Source: Pelecanus crispus (lineage: Eukaryota > Chordata > Aves > Pelecaniformes > Pelecanidae). From it: a stretch of 64,000 nt of DNA. The notes below the pieces were generated by a model. It did not search any database. It saw only the letters and a list, made by a program, of their open reading frames with translations, and was not told the origin of the DNA. Below, one piece after another: positions 23,055 through 33,400 of this stretch (its first letter is position 1; each line of letters begins with the position of its first letter). The stretch lies in contig NC_134643.1 of NCBI RefSeq assembly GCF_030463565.1, positions 120,941,809-121,005,808 of the forward strand, written 5' to 3'. The position numbers and the translations under genes are program-made.

Positions 23055-23155
23055 GTATTCACTGCTGCCTCCCTGTGAAGGTGGTATTCCTGTCACTCTC
23101 ACATGAGAATCAGGATTTAGAGAGCTCAAGCAGGAGCTACGGCAGCCTGCATTTA
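23055..23155 (-). repeat. MIR-like fragment (weak)
   Basis: CCCTGTGAAGGTGGTATTCC followed by a GAGAATCAGGATTTAGAGAG-like stretch resembles the reverse complement of a MIR core. Divergence is high. Confidence 0.22.
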
Positions 23156-23466
23156 AGTTCATGGTATTAAAACAATTAGCTGGTATTGCCAACAGAACTT
23201 TAAAAAAAAAAAAAAAGGAGTAAAGAAATTAAGAAAGATTCAGTACAGGTTTAGTTTAGAGATATCGTTTTGTTCTTGGATTATTGTGGATGACCACATG
23301 AAGAAAATCATAAAATTGAAAGATGTCGTTAGGGGCTTGCATGAACATGGTATGGGGAATCAATGTTGTTTTTTGACAAAAATTGCTGTAGCAAAGGCAA
23401 CTTCTTGTTAAAGAAATTACCTGATTTACTCTGATTAAGGAGTTTTACATTAATATGCTATACTGG

Positions 23467-24037
23467 TGTCGTGGTTTAGCCCCAGCCAGCAACTAAGCAC
23501 CACGCAGCCGCTCGCTCACTCCCCCTACCCCGATGGGATGGGGGAGAGAATCGGAGGAGTAAGAGTGAGAAACACTCCTGGGTTGAGATAAGAACAGTTC
23601 AATAATTGAAATAAAGTAAAATAGTAATGATAATAATAACAATATAATAATGATAATAACAATAATAATATACAAAGCAAGTGATGCACAATGCAGTTGC
23701 TCACCACCCGCCAACCAATACCCAGACAGTTCCCGAGCAGCGATCGCTGCTCCCCGGCCAACCCCCCCCCAGTTTCTATACTGAGCATGACGTCATATGG
23801 TATGGAATAGCCCTTTGGTCAGTTTGGATCAACTATTCTGGCTGTGCCCCCTCCCAGTTTCTTGTGCACCTGGCAGAGCATGGGAAGCTGAAAAGTCCTT
23901 GACTAGCATAAGCAATGCTTAGCAACAACTAAAAACATCAGCATGTTATCAACATTCTTCTCCTACTAAATCCAAACCACAGCACTCTGCCTGCTACTAG
24001 GAAGAAAATTAACTCTATCCCAGCTGAAACCAGGACA
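23467..24037 (-). repeat. 3' LTR of the ERV
   Basis: 571 bp, with termini TGTCGTGG and CCAGGACA as given on the plus strand. It contains an AT-rich (ATA/ATT)n microsatellite at about 23620-23670, a perfect CRE palindrome TGACGTCA at 23788-23795 and, 3' of that on the element's own strand, a TATA-like AGTATAGAAA. Confidence 0.95.
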
Positions 24038-24557
24038 GTATCCACCCCTTATTCTATACCATCTACGTCATGCACGGGCCCTCCCCTCTCCAATGTGTTT
24101 TAATTAATCACCACTGGTTTCCCTATACACAGATATCATTCCCTTCGTCTATGGGCCATCCCTCTAAAATGTCCGTTGAGTTCATTTAGCCCATGACTTT
24201 GGGTTCCATCTGTCATCACAGTCTTTCAGAGCAGGCGAGGTGGTGTGCAGTGTTGGATTGTTGCATGCTGAAGCCAGTTCTTATTCCAACACGGTTTCAT
24301 CAAAGTTCATTTTCATTAACCTGGGCAATTCTTACTGTAATATGATTGATGTGGCATATAGCAATCATAATATACAGTATTATATACTTAATATTAACCT
24401 ACTATATTATTATATTAACATGCAGTTAAGAGATAACATACAGTTAAGAGATAACATACAGTATTATAAAGCAATTAATATCATACAATTCAGTTCATTG
24501 ACTATTTTCACCCAAAATCAAATTCCCTTGAGGTACACATTGGACTTCCCCATCCTT
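24038..24557 (-). other. ERV 3' untranslated region and polypurine tract
   Basis: This non-coding tail lies between the integrase stop and the 3' LTR. On the element strand the sequence next to the LTR reads AATAAGGGGTGGATAC, a weak polypurine tract. A 19-bp unit (around GTTAAGAGATAACATACA) is tandemly doubled near 24424-24461. No env frame is present. Confidence 0.6.
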
Positions 24558-25835
24558 TCACATCACCCACCAAGTGCACCCAGGTCCTTGAGCAAAAGTA
24601 ATCCCACGAATGGGTTTGCCTTTGCCAGAGGGGGAAGTCACCCAGACTGTCTTCCCCAGTATATTTTTTATGTGCACTACAGGGACTTTATCTCCTTCTA
24701 CAGTACGTAGAAGTTTTGATTGGGCAGGGCCAGCTCGATTGGCAGATCCCCTGGTGTTGACTAACCAGGTGGCTTTTGCTAAATGTGTATCCCAATGTTT
24801 GAATGTCCCACCACCCATTGCTCTCAGGGTAGTCTTTAACAGTCCATTGTATCGTTCAATTTGCCCGGAGGCTGGTGCATGGTAAGGGATGTGATATACC
24901 CACTCAATGCTGTGCTCTTTGGCCCAGGTGTCTATGAGGTTGTTTCGGAAATGAGTCCCGTTGTCTGACTCGATTCTTTCTGGGGTGCCATGTCGCCACA
25001 GGACTTGTTTTTTAAGGCCCAGGATGGTGTTGTGGGCGGTGGCATGGGGCACGGGATATGTTTCCAGCCATCCAGTGGTTGCTTCCACCATGGTGAGCAC
25101 ATAGCGCTTGCCTTGGTGGGTCTGTGGGAGTGTGATGTAATCAATCTGCCAGACCTCCCCATATTTATATTTCAGCCATCGTTCACTATACCCGAGGGGC
25201 TTGAACCACTTAGCTTGCTTGATTGCAGCGCATGTTTCACACTCATGAATAACCTGTGCAATACTGTCCATAGTTAAGTCCACCCCTCGATCACGAGCCC
25301 ATCTATATGTTGCATCTCTTCCTTGATGGCCTGAGGCGTCATGGGCCCACCAAGCTATAAATAATTCACCCTTATGTTGCCAGTCCAAATCCACCTGAGC
25401 CACTTCAATCTTAGCAGCCTGATCCGCCTGCTGGTTGTTTTGATGTTCTTCAGTGGCCCGACTCTTGGGTACATGAGCATCTACATGACGAACTTTTACA
25501 ACCAGGTTCTCTACCCAGGCAGCGATATCTTGCCACAGTGTGGCAGCCCAGATGGGTTTGCCTCTGCGCTGCCAGTTGCTTTGCTTCCATTGCTGCAACC
25601 ACCCCCACAGGGCATTTGCCACCATCCATGAGTCAGTATGGAGATAAAGTACTGGCCACTTTTCTCGTTCAGCAATATCTAAAGCCAGCTGGATGGCTTT
25701 CACCTCTGCAAACTGACTCGACTCCCCTTCTCCTTCAGCAGCTTCTGCGACTTGTCGTATAGGACTCCATACAGCAGCTTTCCACCTCCGATGCTTTCCC
25801 ACAAGACAACAGGACCCATCAGTGAACAGGGCATA
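24558..25835 (-). pseudogene. pol: ERV pol 3' part: RNase H and integrase
   Basis: A long open frame follows an in-frame TAA at 25836-25838. RNase H comes first: an FTDGS segment just after the stop, then, counting from the GTG at 25802, E33, the D57 of LHTDS and RHVDAHVPKS. The integrase follows, with a zinc-binding HHCC set (H154, H159, C188, C191) and a catalytic triad D221, D280, E316; the last two are 35 residues apart, the D,D(35)E spacing of retroviral integrases. Integrase is intact by eye. The frame closes with a tail after GKTVWVTSPSGKGKP. It belongs to the minus-strand provirus and is cut off from RT by the TAA. Confidence 0.93.
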
Positions 25836-26602
25836 TTACTTTTCATTTTCTGGCAATTTATTATACAGTGGGGCCTCTTCAGCACGTGTCACCTCCTCCT
25901 CTAGTGATATTCTAAGGTTTTTGCCTTCTGGCCAGTCCATGATCGCTTCCAAGATTCCTGGGCGACTGGGGTTTCCTATTTGAGCCCGTTGTGTGATCAG
26001 TGGGACCCACTTACTCCACGTAGCATCAGTTGCATGATGTGTAGAGGGGACCCTCCCTTTGAACATCCAGCCCAGCACTGGCAGTCTGGGTGCCAGCAGG
26101 AGCTGTGCTTCAGTACCAACCACTTCCGAAGCAGCTCGAACTCCTTCATATGCTGCCAATATCTCTTTCTCAGTTGGAATATAGCGGGCTTCGGATCCTC
26201 TGTATCCCTGACTCCAAAACCCTAGGGGTCGACCTCGAGTATCCCCTGGTGCCTTCTGCCAGAGGCTCCAGGTAGGGCCATTCTTCCCAGCTGTGGTGTA
26301 GAGCACATTTTTAATATCCTGCCCTGCCCGGACTGGCCCAAGGGCTACTGCATGAACTATCTCCTGTTTAATTTGTTCAAAGGCTTGTTGTTGCTCAGGG
26401 CCCCATTTGAAATCGTTCTTCTTCCGGGTCACTTGATAGAGGGGGCTTATGATCTGACTGTAATTTGGAATATGCATTCTCCAAAAACCCACAATGCCTA
26501 AGAAAGCTTGTGTTTCCTTTTTGCTAGTTGGTGGGGACATAGCTGTTATTTTGTTGATCACATCCATTGGGATCTGATGACATCCATCTTGCCATTTTAT
26601 TC
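25836..26602 (-). pseudogene. pol: ERV pol middle part: RT thumb/connection
   Basis: This is an open frame between the RT frameshift near 26603-26612 and the TAA at 25836. It carries QAFLGIVGFWRMHIPNYS (RT thumb, typical of class I/III pol) and FKWGPEQQQAFEQIK, the connection domain. It is in frame with the RNase H/integrase part except for the single TAA. Confidence 0.9.
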
Positions 26603-27304
26603 CTAAATTCCTAAAAATTGGATCTCCTCTGCAGGTCCCTTGACCTTACTCTGTTTTATGGCAAAACCGGCCTTCAGAAGGATTTGGACTATTTTCTTTC
26701 CCGTTTCAAAAACTTCTTCCGCTGTGTTGCCCCACACAATGATGTCATCAATGTACTTCAGATGTTCTGGAGCTTCACCCTGTTCCAGTGCTGTCTGGAT
26801 CAGTCCATGGCAAACGGTGGAGCTGTGCTTCCACCCCTGGGGCAGTCGGTTCCAGGTGTACTGAACAACACTCCAGGTAAAAGCAAACTGTGGCCTGCAC
26901 TCTGCTGCCAAAGGGATGGAGAGAAATGCATTAGCGATGTCAGTTGTAGCATACCACTTGGCTGCCTTTGACTCCAGTTCGTATTTAAGTTCTAGCATAT
27001 CTGGCACGGCAGCACTCAGTGGTGGTGTAACTTCATTCAGGCCACGATAGTCCACTGTTAGTCTCCACTCCCCATTAGACTTTCGCACTGGCCATATGGG
27101 ACTGTTAAAGGGTGAGCGAGTCTTGCTGATCACTCCCTGGCTCTCCAGTCGACGAATCAGGTTATGGATGGGAATCAGGGAGTCTCGGTTGGTGCGATAT
27201 TGCCGCCTGTGCACAGTTGTGGTAGCGATCGGCACCTGTTGTTCCTCAACCTTCAGCAACCCTACAATCGAAGGGTCCTCTGAGAGACCGGGCAAGGTGG
27301 ACAC
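26603..27304 (-). pseudogene. pol: ERV reverse transcriptase (fingers/palm)
   Basis: 233 codons. Counting from the GTG at 27304, the order is WPVRKSNGEWRLTVDYRGLN (71-90), TDIANAF (121-127, first catalytic Asp), LPQGW (154-158) and YIDDIIVWG (from 184), the polymerase active-site motif in its YIDD form. The frame ends in TAG at 26603-26605, where an 8-nt near-duplication has shifted the frame. It overlaps the protease frame by about 40 nt in the -1 register. The GTG is only the first permissive codon; translation presumably comes from frameshifting. Confidence 0.93.
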
Positions 27305-27687
27305 TGTTTAATTTCCTCTGTCTCCAAGGCAGCTACACCAAAAGCCCACTGGTACCCTTTTGGGTCCTTGAAATACCCTCTCCTGAGGTAGTCTATGCCA
27401 AGGATGCACAGAGCATCCAGGCCAGTCACAATGGGGTGCTTTTGCCACTCATTCCCGGTTAGGCTCACTTCAGCTTCCAGTACAGTTAGCTGTTGGGATC
27501 CCCCTGTCACTCCAGAAATACAAATGGGTTCTGCCCCTCTACAGTTTGATGGCATTAGGGTACACTGTGCACCAGTGTCCACTAGAGCCTTATACTCCTG
27601 TGGGTCTGACGTTCCAGGCCATCGAATCCACACAGTCCAGTAAACCCGATCGTCCCTTTCCTCCACCTGGCTGGAGGCAGGGCCCCT
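27262..27687 (-). pseudogene. pro: ERV protease (pro)
   Basis: An aspartyl protease with the active-site VDTGAQ (DTG about 30 residues after the ATG at 27664-27666) and a later GIDYL flap/helix region. The frame is open upstream to the gag UAG at 27688-27690 and in the same register as gag. Expression by stop-codon readthrough is therefore possible. It closes at 27262, inside the start of the RT frame. Confidence 0.88.
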
Positions 27688-28461
27688 CTAACACTGGTCA
27701 CAGTATTCGCTGTTCACTTCCTGTAAATGTGAATCAAAAGTCCCCTGATCAAGGTCGGAAGTAAAATTAGCCCTCTTACTCTGTCTGGGGAACTGCTCAC
27801 TGGAAACTGGAGCTGCAATTTTCCTGGGAGAACCGCCTTTTCTAATAGTTTTTCCTTGCAACTCACGCACCCGTGCCTCTAAGGTTGAGGTGGGTTTTCC
27901 ATCCCACTTCCTCATGTCCTCTCCATGGTCACGCAGGTAAAACCACAGGGTGCCCCGTGGTGTGTATCCTCTATATCCTCTATATCCTCTCTCTTGAGCA
28001 TAGGGACGTTGACTCCTAATGGCTGAGATACTGGTCCGTGCAGGTGGGGAGTAGGACAGATCCTCTCTGAGTTGTTGGAACTCTTGGCGTATTTTTTCAG
28101 ACAGTTTTTCCACAGCTGAGACACAGGCCCATAGAGAGGAAGAGATACTTTCATTGTATTCCCGGAGTAGTCTAGCCACGTCATCCACCATTGGTGCCTT
28201 GTCATCTTTCCAGGCCAGTGTTGCCAACGAGTTGGCATACGATGCTGGTGCACTCTGTACCACCTTCCGCCACGTGGGTCGTGTGCACCTGACTTCATCT
28301 GGATCTTTGGGTAACTGCTCATCATTCAGGTCACTGTAAATCACCTCCAGCATGCCTAATTCCCTCAGGTACTGGATACCCTTCTCTATGGTGTTCCATT
28401 TGCCTGGGCAGTATATAACATCCTCCTTGAAGGGATACCTTTCCTTCATGCTTGACAGAAG
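27688..28461 (-). pseudogene. gag: ERV gag, capsid C-terminal and tail part
   Basis: About 253 codons from the ATG at 28449, ending in UAG at 27688. It contains RCTRPTWRKVVQSAPASY (capsid-like) and a basic, Tyr/Gly-rich stretch RGYRGYRGYTPRGT, then TLWFYLRDHGEDMRKW. No CCHC zinc knuckle is present; the Gly-Arg-Tyr-rich stretch could do the nucleic-acid binding, as GR boxes do in spumaviruses (inference). A TGA at 28462-28464 separates it from upstream gag. Confidence 0.8.
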
Positions 28462-28834
28462 TCACCTCCAGAGGCTGAGAGTTTTTGCCCCTTTTCCAAT
28501 CGCTTTGTCAATGCCCCCTTCCCTAGAAAGGGATCCCAGCTGCTTGGCTTCCCTACCCTCTAAATCCAGGCTACTGGCCCTGTTATCCCAGCATCGGAGC
28601 AGCCAGGTGATGATGTGCTCGCCTGGATGACGACTGAAATCTTTTCACATATCTCGCAGCTCACTCAGGGATGGGGATCAGGTGGTCACCATCTCATTTA
28701 TGGGTTCTTCCTTCTCTGGTTCTCGTGATGGCCCTCGTTCATCTTCATCCCTTACTAAACGAACCAATTTCTTCGTGTATTTTTTCTTCTGTATAGGGGC
28801 AACTGATACTGGCGCGGGTTGGTTCTTTGGTTTA
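28462..28834 (-). pseudogene. gag: ERV gag, middle capsid part with stops
   Basis: Capsid-like text (RHPGEHIITWLLRCWDN and LEGREAKQLGSLSREGGID) lies in the same frame as the 3' gag part. It is interrupted by TGA codons at 28678-28680, 28645-28647 and 28462-28464. The frame differs from the gag leader upstream, so a frameshift lies near 28830. All three stops are TGA, which fits decay of CGA codons. Confidence 0.75.
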
Positions 28835-29071
28835 GCTGTCTGGTTTTGTGTCTGTCACTGGGGTTTGAGTAGCCGCAGTGCCCATGGCTGTGGTTGGAGT
28901 AGCCACAGTGCCTGATGCAGGGCTTTGAGTAGCTGCAAGGCCTGTAGTGGGGGTTGGAGTAGCCGCAGGGCCTGTAGTCGGGGTTTGAGTAGCCACAGTG
29001 CTTGTTGTTTTGTCATCAGATCCAGAGACATTCTCTTTCTTTTGAGGGTACTGATTAGTGTTGACCACGGC
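28832..29071 (-). pseudogene. gag: ERV gag linker with five 10-residue Thr/Pro/Ala repeats
   Basis: It is in frame with the leader ORF and separated from it by TGA 29072-29074. After a charged start it holds five consecutive 30-bp units at about 28859-29008, each reading like TTGPAATPTP. These make a low-complexity Pro/Thr linker. Confidence 0.75.
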
Positions 29072-29734
29072 TCAATAGGCATGGGCCAGTCCCCAGCATG
29101 TTGCAATGATTTGTGTCTCTCTGGAGCTACCAGGGTGACAACATACTTTTTCCAAATACTTTACTAATTCTTCAGGATTCTGCACTTGTTCAGGGGTGAA
29201 GTTCCAAAACACTGGAGGTGCCCACTGTCCTAGGTACTTGCCCATACTATCCCACGCACCCTGCCACTCATAACTATCCAGCCTTGGGGTAGGTCTCTGG
29301 ATGATATTTTTAAACTGCTTACTGACCTTTGTCAAAACGGAAACAACATTCCCAAGAAGTATCAATAGAAGTATCTTAACTGCCCAGGGGTGTTCAAGAT
29401 ACTGGAAAGTTGTTGTAATGAAGGAGGAAACATCATAGAAGAAGGTAGCAAAGGTGCCATTCTGTATTTCCTCCACAACAAGACTCTCAGAGTAAGAAGT
29501 ATAATTGCTAACTCTCTCCATGAGGTAGTACCCGAAGTACAGTAGTGACTTCTGTATGAAACCCAAATACCAAAGAATGCTGAAGGTCAGGGTTTTGATA
29601 AGGAGCCTCCCAAGCAAAAGATCATGAATCACTGCAGAGCATAGCACACTGCACAAACTGACAACCAGCTTTAACGTGTGCTGCAAAAAAAAGAACATGG
29701 CGCAGATCAGATGAACTAATATCGTGACCAGCAA
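29072..29734 (-). pseudogene. gag: ERV gag leader with several hydrophobic spans
   Basis: A 220-codon open frame at the 5' end of the internal region. The first 70 residues or so are strongly hydrophobic (MLVTILVHLICAMFFFLQ, then SILWYLGFIQKSLLYFGYYL). Another span is AVKILLLILLGNVVSVL, and there are NYTS and NGTF sequons. The C-terminal part (SMGKYLGQWAPPVFWNFT, then PEELVKYLEKVC) is soluble and Gag-like. An env is expected at the other end, so this looks like a membrane-spanning N-terminal Gag domain or a separate accessory product. The position relative to the primer site supports gag. Confidence 0.7.
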
Positions 29735-29792
29735 CTGTTAACAGACTCCTTAATACACTCTGGTTAATCTGTTGTTATCTCAAACCCTTCGT

Positions 29793-29810
29793 GCCCCACA
29801 TTGGGCGCCA
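29793..29810 (-). other. ERV primer-binding site (tRNA-Lys type)
   Basis: On the element strand this is TGGCGCCCAATGTGGGGC, 8 nt inside the 5' LTR. It is one mismatch from the complement of the tRNA-Lys1,2 3' end as I recall it. Confidence 0.85.
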
Positions 29811-29818
29811 AAAAGGAC

Positions 29819-30407
29819 TGTCGTGGTTTAGCCCCAGCCAGCAACTAAGCACCACGCAGCCCCTCGCTCACTCCCCCTACCCCAATGGGATGGGGAAGAG
29901 AATCGGAGGAGTAAGAGTGAGAAACACTCCTGGGTTGAGATAAGAACAGTTCAATAATTGAAATAAAGTAAAACAGTAATGATAATAATAACAATATAAC
30001 AATGATGATAATAATAATAATAATAAAAAAAATAATAATATACAAAGCAAGTGATGCACAATGCAATTGCTCACCACCCGCCGACCAATACCCAGACAGT
30101 TCCCGAGCAGCGATCGCTGCTCCCCGGCCAACCCCCCCCCAGTTTCTATACTGAGCATGACGTCATATGGTATGGAATAGCCCTTTGGTCAGTTTGGATC
30201 AACTATTCTGGCTGTGCCCCCTCCCAGTTTCTTGTGCACCTGGCAGAGCATGGGAAGCTGAAAAGTCCTTGACTAGCATAAGCAATGCTTAGCAACAACT
30301 AAAAACATCAGCATGTTATCAACATTCTTCTCCTACTAAATCCAAACCACAGCACTCTGCCTGCTACTAGGAAGAAAACTAACTCTATCCCAGCGGAAAC
30401 CAGGACA
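29819..30407 (-). repeat. 5' LTR of the ERV
   Basis: 589 bp. It is nearly identical to the 23467-24037 LTR: about eight substitutions by eye outside the AT-rich microsatellite, which is longer here. A CRE palindrome is at 30158-30165. The near-identity implies a recent insertion. Confidence 0.95.
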
Positions 30408-30412
30408 ACTGG

Positions 30413-33400
30413 TGAACAGTCAGTATCAAAAGAGTCAATAGGTTTCAAAGGATGCAACATCATACTGTCCTGATCCAGTTCTGTATTGTCTTCAAAGGCT
30501 CTTTGACATCAGATGGATGAATTTCTCGAATGTGTCCTCTAAGGGGCAGCATTGAAGAGCAGGTCTGTCTGTAAACGGCTGCTTTTATTCATAATACGGA
30601 CTAGGTGTAAGTAAGCGACTAACAAATTAGTGCTTATACTCTGTTGTCTGGAATTACGGGTTTTCAAAGTTAACCAATATGTTTGGGAGTCATTACTGCC
30701 GATCTGCCAAAAATGCTGTAGCAGACATGTTTCAGTTTAAGTGATAAAACCATTGGAATTCTTCCCTGTGGAGTATTCAAAATCATACAAAAGTTGGGTA
30801 TTTTGTTAATATTTTTTTAGTGAGAAACTGATGGCAGAGCCTATTTGCTTTTCCTTGTGAGAAATATCAGTATTTTGTCATTTCTAGAAGCAATATGTCA
30901 TCTTGATTAATGCTAATTAGATAATGTCATGTCTTTCCTGGCAGTATTGCACTTTAACGGTATTGTGTGGGTGACTTAATATGGGAATATTCTGGAGTAT
31001 TAATATCACTGGCTTAGTCCTGTACACTAGATCACAAGAATATCTGCTTCTTCCTTACTGAAGTCCTGTGTTAAGAGGAAGAGCTTCGCATTAATAATGA
31101 CAAAATGGTAGTGCTTGGTCCTTCACTTGCAGTCAGCTTCAGGGGTATGGATAATCATTTAGGAAGAACAAAGTTCAAGTGCTCTTTTTCCCTCTCTGAA
31201 AAAGAAGCAGTGTACTGTCCTTACCCTACTTTGTCTTGTCAGTGTCCCAATAGAAAATTGGTAGAGTCTTGTTTTCTGGGCAGGAGCTGTCCCTGTGTAA
31301 GATGGCCTTTGAAATTGTCTTGTATAATTTATCTGCCAGAGTAAAGTTGGGGTTTTTTTCTTCTACTGTGACTTTATAAAAAGATAATGTCTTTGGGTTT
31401 ATAAAAATATAGTATCTTTCATTGGAACAAGCAATTTTGGCTGAATTTGGGTTCATGGGGGAAAGTGGCGCGACCATCCATCATTAAAGACCGTATCAGA
31501 GATGCACAAGGGCTCCAAACCAACTGTAAATAGGGAGGCAGGTCGTAAGTCTGACAGTTTTTGACTTTATAACCATAATGATTTCTTCTTTAGTGTAGTT
31601 CATTCTACAGAACAAGATAAATTCATGGACACACATCCTGTCATTCTGTGATAGTCATGTGCCTGATACCTCTACCGCACTGCTGAACTGTCTGCTCTGC
31701 TTTTGCTAGTTATAACAGCGTATGTTTTCTCTTCAGGGAGGGAAGGAGGATAAATATCTAGAGGAGGTGTGAGGGCTTCCTGAACTATTATAAGCTGCAT
31801 TAAGTAATGAAAAATTTTTGCTAATAAGTATTCTAGCATTTATTGTTTCTAAACTTCTCCTCTGCATTTGCAGCCGGCACTACTAACTAAGGCAGTTTCG
31901 GTGCTGAATCAGCAGTGAGGTTTCAAGTATGGGCAGAATACCAGCTGCTGCTGGGGATTTCACCACATTCTTCTGAATGCTGATTTCTTCCTTATAGCAG
32001 CAAAGCTTCATGAAAAAGTGTGTTGACTTAAAAGTCTTGTGTGCGTATCCATGAGAGCATGATGACCTCAGCCATCATCAATAAGTGAGGCTGTAATGTC
32101 TTGTAGTATCCTCTTCAGGTAAGTTCTTAAGTAAGGTAAGCTAAGCATTCCCTTAAGGAATGGCAAGTCCAATTGAAATGGAGTGATTACTCTGCTTTTA
32201 CATGGATATGAGAGAATTATCTTTTTATCCTAGGACAGCTGGATGTGGTTTAGTGGCACAATTGTTAAGCAAAATTGATGCATTTGTATTTAAGTGCTTG
32301 TGAGAAAGTGCTGGTTTTTTAAGTCAGCCAAGTGCTAGCCAACACTGGCTTTGAACATTCGGCTGCTGACCTCCCAGTGAATTGCTTCACACTGTCAATC
32401 TACATCCTCCTTCGTCATTCCCTGTTGAGATGATGTGCCACTATTCATCCTGTAATTAGTTTCTAAAGGTTATTTCCGTCTCTATGCTGATGCGAGTGAA
32501 GCATATAAGTTTGCACCTGCTGATTTCTGACAACAGTGAGGCTTTTCCAGTAATATCTCTAACTTCAGCTTTCATCTCGTTTTCCATGCAAGAGATATAT
32601 GCAAGGGTCTTTGGCAGCATCATATCTCAAAGGCTTCAGTTTTCTTCCTCTAAGTGGAATTAGCTTCTCATAATTTCTGTCTAGAGTTTGCTGTGGAAGC
32701 AATGGAGTTTTTCACCAGTCAGGCTTTCAAATGATTCAAGATGCAGCTATTTCCAGATGGTCTTAAGGCAAGTGTAAAAATTGTTGAGTCAACACCTATA
32801 ATTCCACATCATGTTGACTGAGACAATTTTTTAATTTCTTTGCAACAGTCTCCTTCATTAGACCTGTATGATCCTATGTAAGTGAATTCAGCTATTGCAT
32901 ATCAATTTGCCATTAGTTACAAAGTTTCTTACGTGCTATTTTTTAAGTCAGTGCTCGATGTATGTTTCATGTTGGTTTTAATGACTTCATTTCATCTGAT
33001 AGGGTTCAGCCATTTATGAGTGTAGAGCTTGGGGGGAAATACGTTATTTTACCTGTGTTAAAATACTACCTAGACAAGGAGACTGGAGGCCGTATCTAAG
33101 AACAGTAATGAAGTCCTCTGTTGGCTGCTCCAGTTGTCAGGACTCTGGGATGTTAGGTTGTGAGTGAGGTACAACAAGACTAAATAATGTATATTTGATC
33201 TATACCTTTCCATTATTCAAAAGACAAGAAAGAAGTATTCTTCTCTGGTTCTGGATTTCTGGCTGGGAATATTGTGATTTGATTACATCATATTGGATGT
33301 TCTGATCTCACCTAAGATAACTGCTGCTGTAGAAAAAAACACTTCTCTACCCAGTTCCACGCAGACTTGAAATAGTTATCCTTATGGACTGCAAGAAGAG

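Larger units (their letters stand above)
14300..23461. other. Gene-poor stretch (intergenic or 5' intron of MAP3K7CL)
   Basis: I found no coding exon here. There are short non-protein-like open frames, an AT microsatellite near 17279-17293, and MIR-like fragments near 15734 and 23060 (listed). MAP3K7CL often has distal non-coding first exons, and one could lie here unseen. Confidence 0.45.
23467..30407 (-). mobile_element. Near-complete endogenous retrovirus (class III/spuma-like by pol and target duplication), env-less, degenerate
   Basis: A provirus of about 6.9 kb transcribed on the minus strand. It is bounded by two LTRs and by a 5-bp target duplication, ACTGG, at 23462-23466 and 30408-30412. 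The internal order on the minus strand is primer-binding site, gag, protease, RT, RNase H, integrase and 3' LTR. There are only about 500 nt between integrase and the 3' LTR, too few for env, and none is seen. Gag and pol carry several in-frame stops and frameshifts, so this copy is not coding-competent. The 5-bp duplication, lack of env and lack of a CCHC knuckle fit ERV-L/spuma-like elements. The lysine-type primer site is more usual in class II, so class assignment is tentative. Confidence 0.95.

Noticed and set aside
23620-23670. Interspersed ATA/ATT units in the LTRs, briefly considered as a CRISPR-like or regulatory array
   Set aside because: Simple AT microsatellite inside the LTR, differing in length between the two copies; a bird genome would not carry CRISPR.
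24240-24710. 156-codon plus-strand frame overlapping the ERV
   Set aside because: Antisense shadow of integrase plus AT-rich tail; no env-like features such as a signal peptide, furin site or membrane anchor arrangement.
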